From positions 1 through 24,368 of the forward strand of contig JBBRDE010000045.1 in assembly GCA_038204185.1 (NCBI GenBank): 24,368 nt of DNA. Direction: 5' to 3'. The stretch is from Salmonirosea sp038204185. GTDB taxonomy: Bacteria; Bacteroidota; Bacteroidia; Cytophagales; Spirosomataceae. The translations under genes and the position numbers were made by a program. This document shows positions 15,875 to 24,221 of the stretch, one piece after another. The stretch's first letter is position 1. The number at the start of each line of letters is the position of its first letter. The notes under the pieces are model-generated. The model made no database searches, was not told where the DNA came from, and saw nothing but the letters and a program-made list of their open reading frames with translations.

Positions 15875-15905
15875 TTTGATTGCTACGTCACAAGTCCTAA
15901 TTTTG
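15875..15905 (+). promoter_or_regulatory. Promoter of the TPR/OMP/HU-SPOR cluster
   Basis: TTTG at 15875-15878, 19-nt spacer, TAATTTTG at 15898-15905: an exact Bacteroidota promoter. The 1004-aa TPR gene begins 36 nt downstream. No terminator is seen between the first three genes, so this promoter could drive all of them. Confidence 0.7.
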
Positions 15906-15940
15906 GTCAATTCTTTAATTCAATCACCAACGTCAACTCT

Positions 15941-18900
15941 ATGTTCTTAAAACGTAGTCTATTTTTAACTGGACTTTTCCTTTGGATGGGCCACCTGTAT
16001 GGTTATAGTCAAAATACAATGGGCTATACTGAGCCGGAGGCCCATTTTCGTAATGGACTCGAATACTACGAGAAATCAAATTTCGTAGCTGCCCGACAGG
16101 AATTCATCGAGTTTCTGAAAAATCAGGACAAGCTCCTGTCCACAAGTAATTATAATGCCGTAACGGCCGAGTACTTCATTGCAGTTACGGGTCTTTATCT
16201 CAATTATCCCGAAGCTGAGGTACAAGTGGACCGCTTCGTACGTAATCATGCCGAACATCCCAAGGCGCAACTAATTTATGCGGACCTGGGTAAATATTAC
16301 TACGAAGGCGGAGAGTACGATAAAGCCATCGGGTATCTGGAAAAGGCGATCGAATCGACCGGTAACACTAATAAAAAACTCGAAAGTACCTATCGGTTGA
16401 GCATGGCGTACTATAATACGCAGAAATTTGACCAGGCTTTGATCTACCTTAATCAGGTTAAAAAGGAGACAGGGTTCATCAATGCTGCGGATGCCTCTTA
16501 TTTTGCTGGGGTGATCAATTATAAGAAAAATAATTATCGCGAGGCGTATGAAGATTTTCTCAGGATCGAAAACAACCCGTATTATAAGAATGAAGCACCC
16601 AACTGGATCGTGTCTTCTCTGTATCAACTGAAAGACTTCGAACAGCTTTTGACTTATGGTGAGCGTGCCCTCGCCCAACAGAAGGGAAATAATAATCTTG
16701 ATGATGTAGCCTTGTACGTAGCAGAGGTACAGTACGAAAAAGGAGATTATAAGGCGGCAGCGACTGCCTACGAACGCTACAAGCGCATGAAACCCGGCAC
16801 GCTGCCCCCGACTGTGGCGCTGCATTACGGACATACCCAGTTTCGGGCCGGAAATTTTACCGGAGCCATCGAAACGTTAAAGAATGTGGCTCCCGGCAAA
16901 GACTCCGTGGCGCAGTACGCTTCCTACTTAGTTGGAATTAGCTATCTACAGACGAATAATCCCGCCTTTGCGCTAACTGCCTTCGGCAATGCGGGCCGTC
17001 TGGCTTTCAATTCGGTGGTGCAGGAAGAGGCTTTGTTCAACCACGCCAAAGTACAGCTTGAGCTAGGTAACAATAATGAAGCTATCAAGGAATTTAATGA
17101 ATTTTTGGCAAAATACCCCGGTACCAAAAAGGAAGATGAAACTACGCAGCTAGTTGCCGAAGCCTATGCGGGGGCCAGTAACAATGTTGGCGCTATCACC
17201 TATATCGAAAAGCTCAAAACACGAACGCCTAAAATCAACGCCACTTACCAGCGGCTGACATTCAATCAGGGGGTCACTAACTTTAACGCCGAAAAGTACC
17301 CGGCGGCGATCGAGGACTTTAACAAGTCGTTAAAGTACCCCGTGGACGAAGCACTTTTCGTGGCTGCAACCTACCAAAAAGCCGAATCTTATTCGGCCCA
17401 ACAAAAGTACGATGAAGCCATTCCGATTTATGCTCAACTCACCAAAACCGCTAACGCAGACTTATTCCGTCGGAAAAGCCTGTACGCATTAGGCTACGCC
17501 TACTACAATCAGAAAAAATACAGCCAGGCTCAGGGATACTTCAAGGAGTTTACTGCCAATATTACCGGCATTGAAGCGCAAATGATTGAGGATGCTTATG
17601 TCCGGCTGGCTGATACCTACATGGCGCAGAAGGACTATACGGCGGCAATCAATACCTACGAAAAAGTAACCGTCAATGGTAAGGTGGATCAGGACTACTC
17701 CCTGTTTCAGAAGGGACGGACTTTTGTTTACATGAATCGGGAAACTGATGCCAAACGACAGTTTGAACTTTTAATCAGTCAATTTCCTGGTTCGAGGTAC
17801 GTCGACGACGCCATGTTTCAGATGGCTGATATTGACTTCCAGAATGATGCTTTCCAACCAGCGGTCCGTTCTTTTACCCGGCTGATTAATGAAAAGCCCA
17901 AAAGCTACCTTATACCGGCGGCCTTGCTGCGACGAGCCCAATCGTACTATAACATTCAGGTGTATGAGCAGGCTATCAACGACTTCAAGCGGATTTTACA
18001 GCAATATCCTTCATCACCTTCCGCCAGCAGTGCGCTGGAAGGTATCCAGGAAAGCTATAACGCAGTGGGTAGACCGGAGGAATTTACGCAGGTCTTGGGC
18101 ATCGTTCGGAAAAATAATCCGGGCAACACCAAACTGGATGACGTGGAATTTGACAATGCCCGAAACCTATTTTACGCTGAAAAGTACCCCCAAGCCATCA
18201 AAGCGCTGCTTGGGTATCTGGAAAGCTATTCGCAAGGCAAAAATCAGTATGATGCCAAATATTTTCTGGGGGCCTCGTACGATAAAGCCGGAGAAACCCA
18301 AAATGCTTTGCAGTACTATTCGATGGTAGTCCAGGAAAATCGTTCAGCCTATGTGGCGGCAGCCGCCCAAAAATCTGCTGAACTTGAAATCGCCCGTGGT
18401 AATTTTACCAATGCCGTGTCGAGCTTTAAAGTACTCTTGAAGAATGCGGAAAACAAAAAGGAACAGACCACGGCCTGGATTGGACTGATGGATACTTATT
18501 ATGCACTCAAAAACTATGACTCCACGTTAGCCTATGCGCGGGAAGTGATTAACGTGGGCAATATCGTGCCGGGAGGGCTTGGCAAAGCACAGCTTTATCT
18601 AGGTAAGGTACCTTACGTACGGGGTGAATATGCCAAGGCCACTGATGAATTTAAAAAAACAGTCGCGGCCAATAAGGATGAATACGGGGCAGAAGCCAAA
18701 TATTGGATTTCAATGATTCAGTTCAAAGAGAAGAAATATGCTGAGGCAGAAGCTACCATATTTGAACTAAGTAAACAATTTGAAGGAATTGACTTCTGGC
18801 GCGTGCGGTCATTTATATTATTGGCCGACGTGTACATGGGCACCAATGAAAAGGCTCAGGCTCGGGCCACCTTGCAATCCATTATCGAGAATTCGGAAGA

Positions 18901-18955
18901 TGCAGAGGCAGTTAGTCTCGCTAAGTTAAAATTGGCCGAAATCGAAGCAAAATAA
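15941..18955 (+). CDS. Large periplasmic TPR-repeat protein
   Basis: 1004 aa. An N-terminal signal peptide (MFLKRSLFLTGLFLWMGHLYG, cleavage near residue 24) indicates export. The rest is continuous tetratricopeptide-like helical pairs, for example YDKAIGYLEKAIESTGN, FDQALIYLNQVKKETG, YPAAIEDFNKSLKYP and YTAAINTYEKVTVNG, with further units to the C-terminus. There is no lipobox and no second domain. Such long TPR superhelices act as scaffolds; some resemble CpoB/YbgF-type periplasmic adaptors, but I cannot assign the partner. It has its own promoter at 15875-15905 and is followed after 29 nt by an outer-membrane protein gene, suggesting a physical or functional complex between the two products. 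Confidence 0.85.
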   Translation: MFLKRSLFLTGLFLWMGHLYGYSQNTMGYTEPEAHFRNGLEYYEKSNFVAARQEFIEFLKNQDKLLSTSNYNAVTAEYFIAVTGLYLNYPEAEVQVDRFVRNHAEHPKAQLIYADLGKYYYEGGEYDKAIGYLEKAIESTGNTNKKLESTYRLSMAYYNTQKFDQALIYLNQVKKETGFINAADASYFAGVINYKKNNYREAYEDFLRIENNPYYKNEAPNWIVSSLYQLKDFEQLLTYGERALAQQKGNNNLDDVALYVAEVQYEKGDYKAAATAYERYKRMKPGTLPPTVALHYGHTQFRAGNFTGAIETLKNVAPGKDSVAQYASYLVGISYLQTNNPAFALTAFGNAGRLAFNSVVQEEALFNHAKVQLELGNNNEAIKEFNEFLAKYPGTKKEDETTQLVAEAYAGASNNVGAITYIEKLKTRTPKINATYQRLTFNQGVTNFNAEKYPAAIEDFNKSLKYPVDEALFVAATYQKAESYSAQQKYDEAIPIYAQLTKTANADLFRRKSLYALGYAYYNQKKYSQAQGYFKEFTANITGIEAQMIEDAYVRLADTYMAQKDYTAAINTYEKVTVNGKVDQDYSLFQKGRTFVYMNRETDAKRQFELLISQFPGSRYVDDAMFQMADIDFQNDAFQPAVRSFTRLINEKPKSYLIPAALLRRAQSYYNIQVYEQAINDFKRILQQYPSSPSASSALEGIQESYNAVGRPEEFTQVLGIVRKNNPGNTKLDDVEFDNARNLFYAEKYPQAIKALLGYLESYSQGKNQYDAKYFLGASYDKAGETQNALQYYSMVVQENRSAYVAAAAQKSAELEIARGNFTNAVSSFKVLLKNAENKKEQTTAWIGLMDTYYALKNYDSTLAYAREVINVGNIVPGGLGKAQLYLGKVPYVRGEYAKATDEFKKTVAANKDEYGAEAKYWISMIQFKEKKYAEAEATIFELSKQFEGIDFWRVRSFILLADVYMGTNEKAQARATLQSIIENSEDAEAVSLAKLKLAEIEAK

Positions 18956-18984
18956 TTCTTCCCCGTCTTAAATCACAATTCCTG

Positions 18985-20655
18985 ATGAATACAACTCAAT
19001 ATTTTCGATATAGCGTAGCCCTAGTGGGAGCAGGTTTAATTTTTTCTAATGCTCAGGCTCAACGAGGGGAAATCGAAAGTCAGACCTATGAAATTGTTAA
19101 AGAAAAAAGTATAGAATTTCCACCCGCAAACCGCCTTTTTGATAAAGTACAGCCAATTCAAGCCAAAGCCGAGGACAAAAAAGTAAAGTATGAGTTTGTT
19201 GATCCCAATATTAACCTGGCGTCCCCCAAATTAACTCCGGTTGCCGTGATGTCATCGGACGAGAAAACGCGGCAGGAGCTTCCCGAAGGCCTTAACAACT
19301 ATATCAAATTGGGGGGGGGGAACTATGGTAGGATCCTGGGAGAAGGATTCGTAAGTACCCGTCCTTCGGAAGACCTGGTTTTTTCAGCACATTTAAAAAA
19401 CCTTTCTGCCGCTACCGGCCCTCGCTATGGTAAAAACTCGGCCAATGCTAACACCGATTTGCGTTTGGCTGGGAAATACCTGCGTAGCGCTTATAAAATT
19501 GATGGACAACTCGAATATAGCCGCAAGAACTACTATTTCTATGGTTATAAGCCTCAGCCCGAGGGAATCGAGGTAGATCGGGACACCATTCGTCAGACCA
19601 CAAATCTATTTGGTGTTCAGCTAGGTTTTGAAAACACCGAGGCTAATTCTTTAATCGATTATTCTGTTAAGACCAATCTTTACAGCATCAAAGACCGGTA
19701 TAGTGCTTCTGAGCTCGATTGGGGCACCACCATTCAGGCCTCCCTGCCGATAGTTGAAAATGTATACGCGCTCGTGGAAGCAGGAGCTTTTGTTTCTCAA
19801 CGGGTAGATTCTGAAACCTTCAACCGGAATTTGTTTCGGGTAAAACCCAGCTTTAAGTACGTTTCAAATCTCTTTTCGTTAACGGGAGGTGTCAATGTTG
19901 TCAATGAAACAGACAATATCCTTAAAGTCAACCGAACCAAAGTATATCCTGTGGTCAATCTAGATGTTGTTCCCGTGGCGGGGATACATGTGTTTGCGGG
20001 TTGGGATGGCGATGTAGTTCGTAATACCTTACGGAGCCTGCTAAATGATAACCTATGGCTGGCTCCCAACGTTCTTATCGCGAATACAGAAAAAAAATCA
20101 GATTTGTACGCCGGTATCAAAGGAGAAAATGCCGAGGGGTTTAATTTTGAAGGGCGTTTTTCCTATGCCAAATACCGAAATTTTTACGTTTTCAATAATG
20201 CTCTGGCTGACACATCCAAGTTCTCTGTACTCTATGATGGTGACGCCACTAACGTACTGACCATTTCGGGTCAGGTGGGGTATATGGCCAACGATATGTT
20301 TAAGACTTCGCTTAAGGCAAATTTTTACAACTACAACCTAATCCTGCTGGAAGAGGCCTGGCATCGACCCACATTTTCGTTAAACTGGTTTAATGCCTTC
20401 ACTATCCAGGATAAACTGTTCATTACATCGGACTTTTATACCGTGGCAGGATTAAAAGCTAAAAATTTCCAGTCCGGAATAATTACAAAATTACCTACCA
20501 TAATAGACCTCAATATCAAGACTGATTACTTGTTAACCAGCAACTTCTCTGTATTTGTTTCTTTTAACAATATCTTGGGAAAACAATATATTCGCTATCA
20601 ATACTATCCGCAGCAAGGTTTAAATTTTATTGGTGGATTGTCTTTTTCTTTCTAA
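18985..20655 (+). CDS. Outer-membrane beta-barrel protein (TonB-receptor-like, no plug)
   Basis: 556 aa. Signal peptide ends near residue 26 (LIFSNAQAQ). About 80 residues of periplasmic linker precede a series of amphipathic beta-strands from about residue 105 (GGNYGRILGEGFVS, LVFSAHLKNLSA, NTDLRLAGKYLRSAY, IDGQLEYSRKNYYFYGY) to a C-terminal strand ending in Phe (FIGGLSFSF), the usual BAM signal. A full plug domain and TonB box are not visible. A homologous type in other Bacteroidota is annotated as a TonB-dependent receptor-like protein beside TPR and SPOR genes. Residues 109-112 (LGGG) are encoded by a run of ten G's (19311-19320), which could make the gene phase variable. Gap to the next gene: 37 nt, containing a hairpin. 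Confidence 0.82.
   Translation: MNTTQYFRYSVALVGAGLIFSNAQAQRGEIESQTYEIVKEKSIEFPPANRLFDKVQPIQAKAEDKKVKYEFVDPNINLASPKLTPVAVMSSDEKTRQELPEGLNNYIKLGGGNYGRILGEGFVSTRPSEDLVFSAHLKNLSAATGPRYGKNSANANTDLRLAGKYLRSAYKIDGQLEYSRKNYYFYGYKPQPEGIEVDRDTIRQTTNLFGVQLGFENTEANSLIDYSVKTNLYSIKDRYSASELDWGTTIQASLPIVENVYALVEAGAFVSQRVDSETFNRNLFRVKPSFKYVSNLFSLTGGVNVVNETDNILKVNRTKVYPVVNLDVVPVAGIHVFAGWDGDVVRNTLRSLLNDNLWLAPNVLIANTEKKSDLYAGIKGENAEGFNFEGRFSYAKYRNFYVFNNALADTSKFSVLYDGDATNVLTISGQVGYMANDMFKTSLKANFYNYNLILLEEAWHRPTFSLNWFNAFTIQDKLFITSDFYTVAGLKAKNFQSGIITKLPTIIDLNIKTDYLLTSNFSVFVSFNNILGKQYIRYQYYPQQGLNFIGGLSFSF
19311..19320 (+). repeat. Ten-base G homopolymer within the beta-barrel gene
   Basis: A pure run of ten G's encoding part of Leu109 and Gly110-112. 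In the length seen here the frame is open. One G fewer gives a TAA after residue 122; one G more gives a TAG after residue 115. Confidence 0.95.
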
Positions 20656-20661
20656 CTTCGT

Positions 20662-20685
20662 TTAGTTAAAGTCGTCTTAAACTAA
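20662..20685 (+). other. Hairpin between the barrel and HU/SPOR genes
   Basis: TTAGTTAAAG (20662-20671) and CTTAAACTAA (20676-20685) form a 10-bp stem with one A-A mismatch and a 4-nt loop. There is no T-tract after it; the next ATG is 7 nt away. It may be an mRNA-processing or stability element, or an operator, rather than a terminator. Confidence 0.5.
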
Positions 20686-20692
20686 GGAAGCT

Positions 20693-21868
20693 ATGATTAC
20701 AGTCGATAAGTACGTTCGTAAATTGCTTTTTGAGCACGATTGTGTAATTATCCCGGAATTCGGTGGATTACTTACCCATCATGTGGGAGCTCATTACGAT
20801 GCAACTAATTGTGTCTTTCTTCCAGCTCGTAAGCGGCTTGCCTTTAATGAAGTACTAAAGATCGACGACGGCCTACTAGCCTACTATGTGGCAGCCCATG
20901 AAAAGCTATCTCGGGAAGAAGCCATAATCGTTGTCAGACGCTATGTAGATTCACTTCGACAGGACCTCCTGGCCGGAGGGACACTAGAAATGGATTCTAT
21001 TGGCGAATTTTCACTGAATGCAGAAGGGAAACTCGTTTTTGAACCCGACTATTCTCAAAATTATAATAATGAATGGTTTGGAATGCAATCTCTGGCCGTT
21101 CGAGAAGTAATTCGGGAAGAGTGGGGAAACGAAGATATTAATATTAATTTGTTTGAATCTGAAAGAGAATCAATTTCAACCGGAGGGTTCGTGACCCGCC
21201 GGCTTAATTGGCTGAATTGGGCTGCTGCTGCTGTATTTGTAGGCGCAGTTACACTACTTAGTACCCTTAATTCCTCTCCGGATAGTTCAAGTTTGCTTAG
21301 TACAATGAATCCATTCGAGTCTGTAAAAGATTTCACGTTCGACTCCTACACCCCAGCACTTACTCCTTCAATAACGTCAATGAGTAGGGCACTTGAACCT
21401 ATTGCTGCTCCCGTTGAAGTATTTGCCTATATCCCCAGGAATGAAACTCTGTCAACGAGCCAAGCACCCGAAATTAAAGTTGCCCCCGTCGAAGTAGTAG
21501 CCTATATCCCTAAAAATGAAGTTTTAGAAGAAACGGTTCAAAGGAAGTCTAACCCTACCGGGAGTCGGGTAAAGGTTGAAACTCTTAAAGCTTCTTCTGT
21601 TTTAACCGCCGCATCCGCGAAGGAAGTCAAATCTACTAATCGATATTTTTTAATCGCAGGTAGTTTTGGCAGTATGAAAAATGCTAAAGACCTTAAAAGG
21701 CAACTTAATAATGAGGGATTCATCGAATCCAAAATCATGGATAATTCGGGTGGAAAATTAATCAAAGTATCTGCTGGCTCTTACGCATCTATGGAGAGTG
21801 CGATGCACCACAAAAATAAAGTAGATATAGCTACCGGTGCCGATTCATGGGTATACCACCGCAGGTGA
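20693..21868 (+). CDS. HU-CCDC81 and SPOR domain membrane protein
   Basis: 391 aa. Residues about 1-130 match the prokaryotic CCDC81-like pair of HU/IHF-type domains (VDKYVRKLLFEHDCVIIPEFGGLL, then a second unit from about 56). A single membrane helix follows at about 174-192 (LNWAAAAVFVGAVTLLS), a low-complexity periplasmic linker with a duplicated motif (APVEVFAYIPRNE and APVEVVAYIPKNE), then a C-terminal SPOR domain at about 317-389 (RYFLIAGSFGSMKNAKDL). SPOR domains bind denuded peptidoglycan glycan strands, often at septa. HU-type domains face the cytoplasm here. The protein therefore links the cytoplasm to the cell wall across the inner membrane. Start supported by a GGAA sequence upstream. 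Confidence 0.88.
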   Translation: MITVDKYVRKLLFEHDCVIIPEFGGLLTHHVGAHYDATNCVFLPARKRLAFNEVLKIDDGLLAYYVAAHEKLSREEAIIVVRRYVDSLRQDLLAGGTLEMDSIGEFSLNAEGKLVFEPDYSQNYNNEWFGMQSLAVREVIREEWGNEDININLFESERESISTGGFVTRRLNWLNWAAAAVFVGAVTLLSTLNSSPDSSSLLSTMNPFESVKDFTFDSYTPALTPSITSMSRALEPIAAPVEVFAYIPRNETLSTSQAPEIKVAPVEVVAYIPKNEVLEETVQRKSNPTGSRVKVETLKASSVLTAASAKEVKSTNRYFLIAGSFGSMKNAKDLKRQLNNEGFIESKIMDNSGGKLIKVSAGSYASMESAMHHKNKVDIATGADSWVYHRR

Positions 21869-21891
21869 GTGATAAGGAGTCTAAATTATTT

Positions 21892-21917
21892 AAAGGGGCC
21901 GATTAGGCCCTTTTTTT
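21892..21917 (+). terminator. Intrinsic terminator after the HU/SPOR gene
   Basis: GGGCC (21896-21900) pairs with GGCCC (21906-21910), extendable by one G-U and A-T pairs, 5-nt loop, followed by seven T's. The T-run itself contributes the -33 TTG of the next promoter. Confidence 0.8.
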
Positions 21918-21945
21918 GTGGATACACGAATTAACTGTAATTTTA
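21916..21945 (+). promoter_or_regulatory. Candidate promoter of the TonB-like gene
   Basis: TTG at 21916-21918, a 19-nt spacer, then TAATTTTA at 21938-21945 (one mismatch to TAnnTTTG). The ATG is 29 nt downstream. Confidence 0.45.
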
Positions 21946-21974
21946 CGTTATACGAAAAAATTGTCCCTACTATT

Positions 21975-22895
21975 ATGGTACTTACAAACGTTGATGATCG
22001 TGAACGAATTGCCTTTTCCTGGGCTATATCTATCGGATCGATGCTTCTGTTACTTACGGCTTTTTTCTTTATACGTCTTAACCAGGCCGCTGCCACGGTG
22101 GGTCCTATGGAATTATTTGTAGAGGTGAATTACGGAACCAGCAATGTAGGAAGCGGTAAAATTCAAACCTTTAATAAGCCCAGCGATTCTAAAATTGCGG
22201 AGAATATGAAAGCTGGTGAAGAAAAGATCGAGCGAAAAGCGGAGGCCCCCAAACCGACTCCTCCGGCACCTCGACCTGAACCGGTGAAGCCCACTACCAA
22301 AGTAGCCCCAAAACCAGTAATTACTTCCAAAGCTGAAAGTCCGGTAGAGGAACCCGTGCGTAACGAATCCAAAAAGGTAAGTAGCAGTACGTCAAGTACC
22401 ACGGCTTCTTCCACACCGGCACCGGCAAAAACAATCAATAACGACGCCTTGTTTAAAAAATCAAGTGGTTCTGGTTCAGGAAGTAATGGTACAAATGGCA
22501 CCAAGGAAGGAGTAGGAGGCAATAATAACGGCGACGATGCCAGTGGAGTGGGAGATAAGGGGGCTAAGGAAGGTAGCTTATTCTCCAAGTCTTACAAAGG
22601 TGGAGGTGGAGGCGGTGGTACCGCGGTCGGGCTGAACCTAAATGGCTGGTCCTGGTCGAGACCGCCGCAAGTCAATGACAATTCGGATGCGACGGGCGAA
22701 ATCACTTTTAAAATTATTGTCGGAAGTAATGGTCGCGTGCGTAATGTGATTCAATTACGCTCTACGGTTACTGATTATGCTGTCATCAATAAGTACAAAG
22801 ATGCCGTCCGGGAACTTACATTCGTCCAAAAATCGGGGTCTAATGTACCAGACGTATCGGAAGGTACCATAACTTTCAAAATAAGCGCCAAATAA
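21975..22895 (+). CDS. TonB/TolA-like energy transducer protein
   Basis: 306 aa from the ATG at 21975 (a GTG at 21918 would precede it, but lies inside the proposed promoter). Organisation: cytoplasmic N-terminus, one membrane helix at about 11-34, a Pro/Lys-rich stretch (about 88-118), a Ser/Gly/Asn-rich linker (164-218, including seven consecutive Gly), and a C-terminal alpha/beta domain (about 238-306: GEITFKIIVGSNGRVRNV, then TITFKISAK). This matches the TonB-like proteins that sit near exbB/exbD genes in Bacteroidota. It lacks the usual TonB YP motif before the domain (has RPPQ), so it may be TolA-like. No exbB or exbD gene is present nearby. It is followed by folC after 11 nt. Confidence 0.75.
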   Translation: MVLTNVDDRERIAFSWAISIGSMLLLLTAFFFIRLNQAAATVGPMELFVEVNYGTSNVGSGKIQTFNKPSDSKIAENMKAGEEKIERKAEAPKPTPPAPRPEPVKPTTKVAPKPVITSKAESPVEEPVRNESKKVSSSTSSTTASSTPAPAKTINNDALFKKSSGSGSGSNGTNGTKEGVGGNNNGDDASGVGDKGAKEGSLFSKSYKGGGGGGGTAVGLNLNGWSWSRPPQVNDNSDATGEITFKIIVGSNGRVRNVIQLRSTVTDYAVINKYKDAVRELTFVQKSGSNVPDVSEGTITFKISAK

Positions 22896-22906
22896 AAATC
22901 AAGTCG

Positions 22907-24202
22907 ATGAATTACGAGGATTCTCTCGCTTATTTGTACAATCGTTTACCTGTATTTCAAAATCAAGGGGCCCGGGCTTATAAGCCGGGCCTTTCTACTA
23001 CCAGGACTTTTTGTGAACGGCTGGGCAACCCTCAGAATAACTACAAAACGATTCACATTGGAGGAACCAACGGAAAAGGAAGCACTTCACACATGCTGGC
23101 ATCAGTATTGCAGCAGGCAGGTTACCGGGTTGGGTTATATACCTCCCCTCATCTAAAGTCATTCACTGAACGCATTCGTGTCGATGGCCTAGCTGTCAGC
23201 GAAGGTTTTGTGGCTGATTTCGTTACTGCCAATAAGCAATATATTGAAAGTATTAAACCGTCATTTTTCGAGGTTACTGTAGCTATGGCATTTGCTTATT
23301 TTGCAGAGAAAAAAGTAGATGTAGCAGTCATAGAGGTTGGTATGGGCGGGCGTTTGGACTCTACTAATATTATCACGCCGAAATTGTCGCTGATCACCAA
23401 TATTAGTTATGATCACACCCAGTACCTTGGGGATACTCTCCCCAAAATTGCCCGAGAAAAGGCGGGGATTATTAAACCCAATGTACCCCTAGTGGTTAGT
23501 GAACGGATGGCTCCAGAGGTTATGGATGTATTCAGAAATGCTGCAGCAGAAATGGACTCAGAGGTTACTATTGCTGATGACGAAATTAAAATTATGTCCC
23601 ATTTTGTTCAAGATGGAAGAATGAGGATTAGACTGGTATGGTCTGAGAGTCTTGAAATCGAAACATATGATCTCGATCTGATGGGGGACTATCAGCTCAG
23701 CAACATAAAAGGGGTGCTCTCCGCCATCCGAGTTTTAAATAAAAATGGCATTACAATTGACCAAAAAGCTGTTGCATCGGGACTTAGTACGGTGTGTGAA
23801 ACGACCGGATTAAAGGGACGCTGGCAAAAGATCAACCAAAATCCCTTGGTAATATGTGATACCGCCCATAATACTGCCGGACTGCAACTGACTATTGGAC
23901 AATTTAAGAGAATTACCGCACGTCAGCATCGTTTCGTATTAGGTTTTGTAGCGGATAAACCGATTGATTCCATACTTTCGCTATTTTCAAAGGAGAATAA
24001 ATTTTATTTTTGCCAGCCCACTAATTCAAGAGCATTACCTGTTGGAACCCTTGTTGAAGCGGCCAAGCATGCCGGATTGATAGGGGAGGCCTTTGCGGAA
24101 GTGAATAGTGCACTTGAAAAAGCTGTCCTGGATTCTGATATGGACGATGCTATTTATGTGGGGGGAAGTACCTTTGTAGTAGCCGACTTAAAATCAATTT
24201 AA
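22907..24202 (+). CDS. folC: Folylpolyglutamate synthase / dihydrofolate synthase
   Basis: 431 aa. P-loop GTNGKGS at 53-59, followed by SHMLASVLQQAGYRVGLYTSPHL, the Mg-binding region EVGMGGRLDSTN (about 143-154), and the C-terminal-domain motif CDTAHNTAG. FolC attaches glutamate to dihydropteroate (making dihydrofolate) and extends the polyglutamate tail of folates in the cytoplasm, using ATP. It begins 11 nt after the TonB-like gene and is likely co-transcribed with it. No stem-loop terminator follows; a ten-A run lies right after the stop. Confidence 0.96.
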   Translation: MNYEDSLAYLYNRLPVFQNQGARAYKPGLSTTRTFCERLGNPQNNYKTIHIGGTNGKGSTSHMLASVLQQAGYRVGLYTSPHLKSFTERIRVDGLAVSEGFVADFVTANKQYIESIKPSFFEVTVAMAFAYFAEKKVDVAVIEVGMGGRLDSTNIITPKLSLITNISYDHTQYLGDTLPKIAREKAGIIKPNVPLVVSERMAPEVMDVFRNAAAEMDSEVTIADDEIKIMSHFVQDGRMRIRLVWSESLEIETYDLDLMGDYQLSNIKGVLSAIRVLNKNGITIDQKAVASGLSTVCETTGLKGRWQKINQNPLVICDTAHNTAGLQLTIGQFKRITARQHRFVLGFVADKPIDSILSLFSKENKFYFCQPTNSRALPVGTLVEAAKHAGLIGEAFAEVNSALEKAVLDSDMDDAIYVGGSTFVVADLKSI

Positions 24203-24221
24203 CAAAAAAAAAAGAATAGGA

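Noticed and set aside
16271..16834. Open frame of 187 codons antisense to the TPR gene
   Set aside because: It lies inside a clearly coding TPR gene, has no recognisable domain, and results from the codon pattern of the sense gene.
17889..18329. 146-codon alternate-frame open frame inside the TPR gene
   Set aside because: Arg/Trp/Pro-rich composition is typical of an out-of-frame shadow; no start signal or domain.
15941..18955. Reading the large TPR gene as a fusion or degraded array
   Set aside because: The frame is continuous, with signal peptide and steady repeat pattern throughout; nothing suggests a frameshift or fusion.
22597..22620. Glycine run in the TonB-like gene as a possible slippage site
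   Set aside because: The seven glycines use mixed codons, so there is no homopolymer or strict short repeat able to slip.
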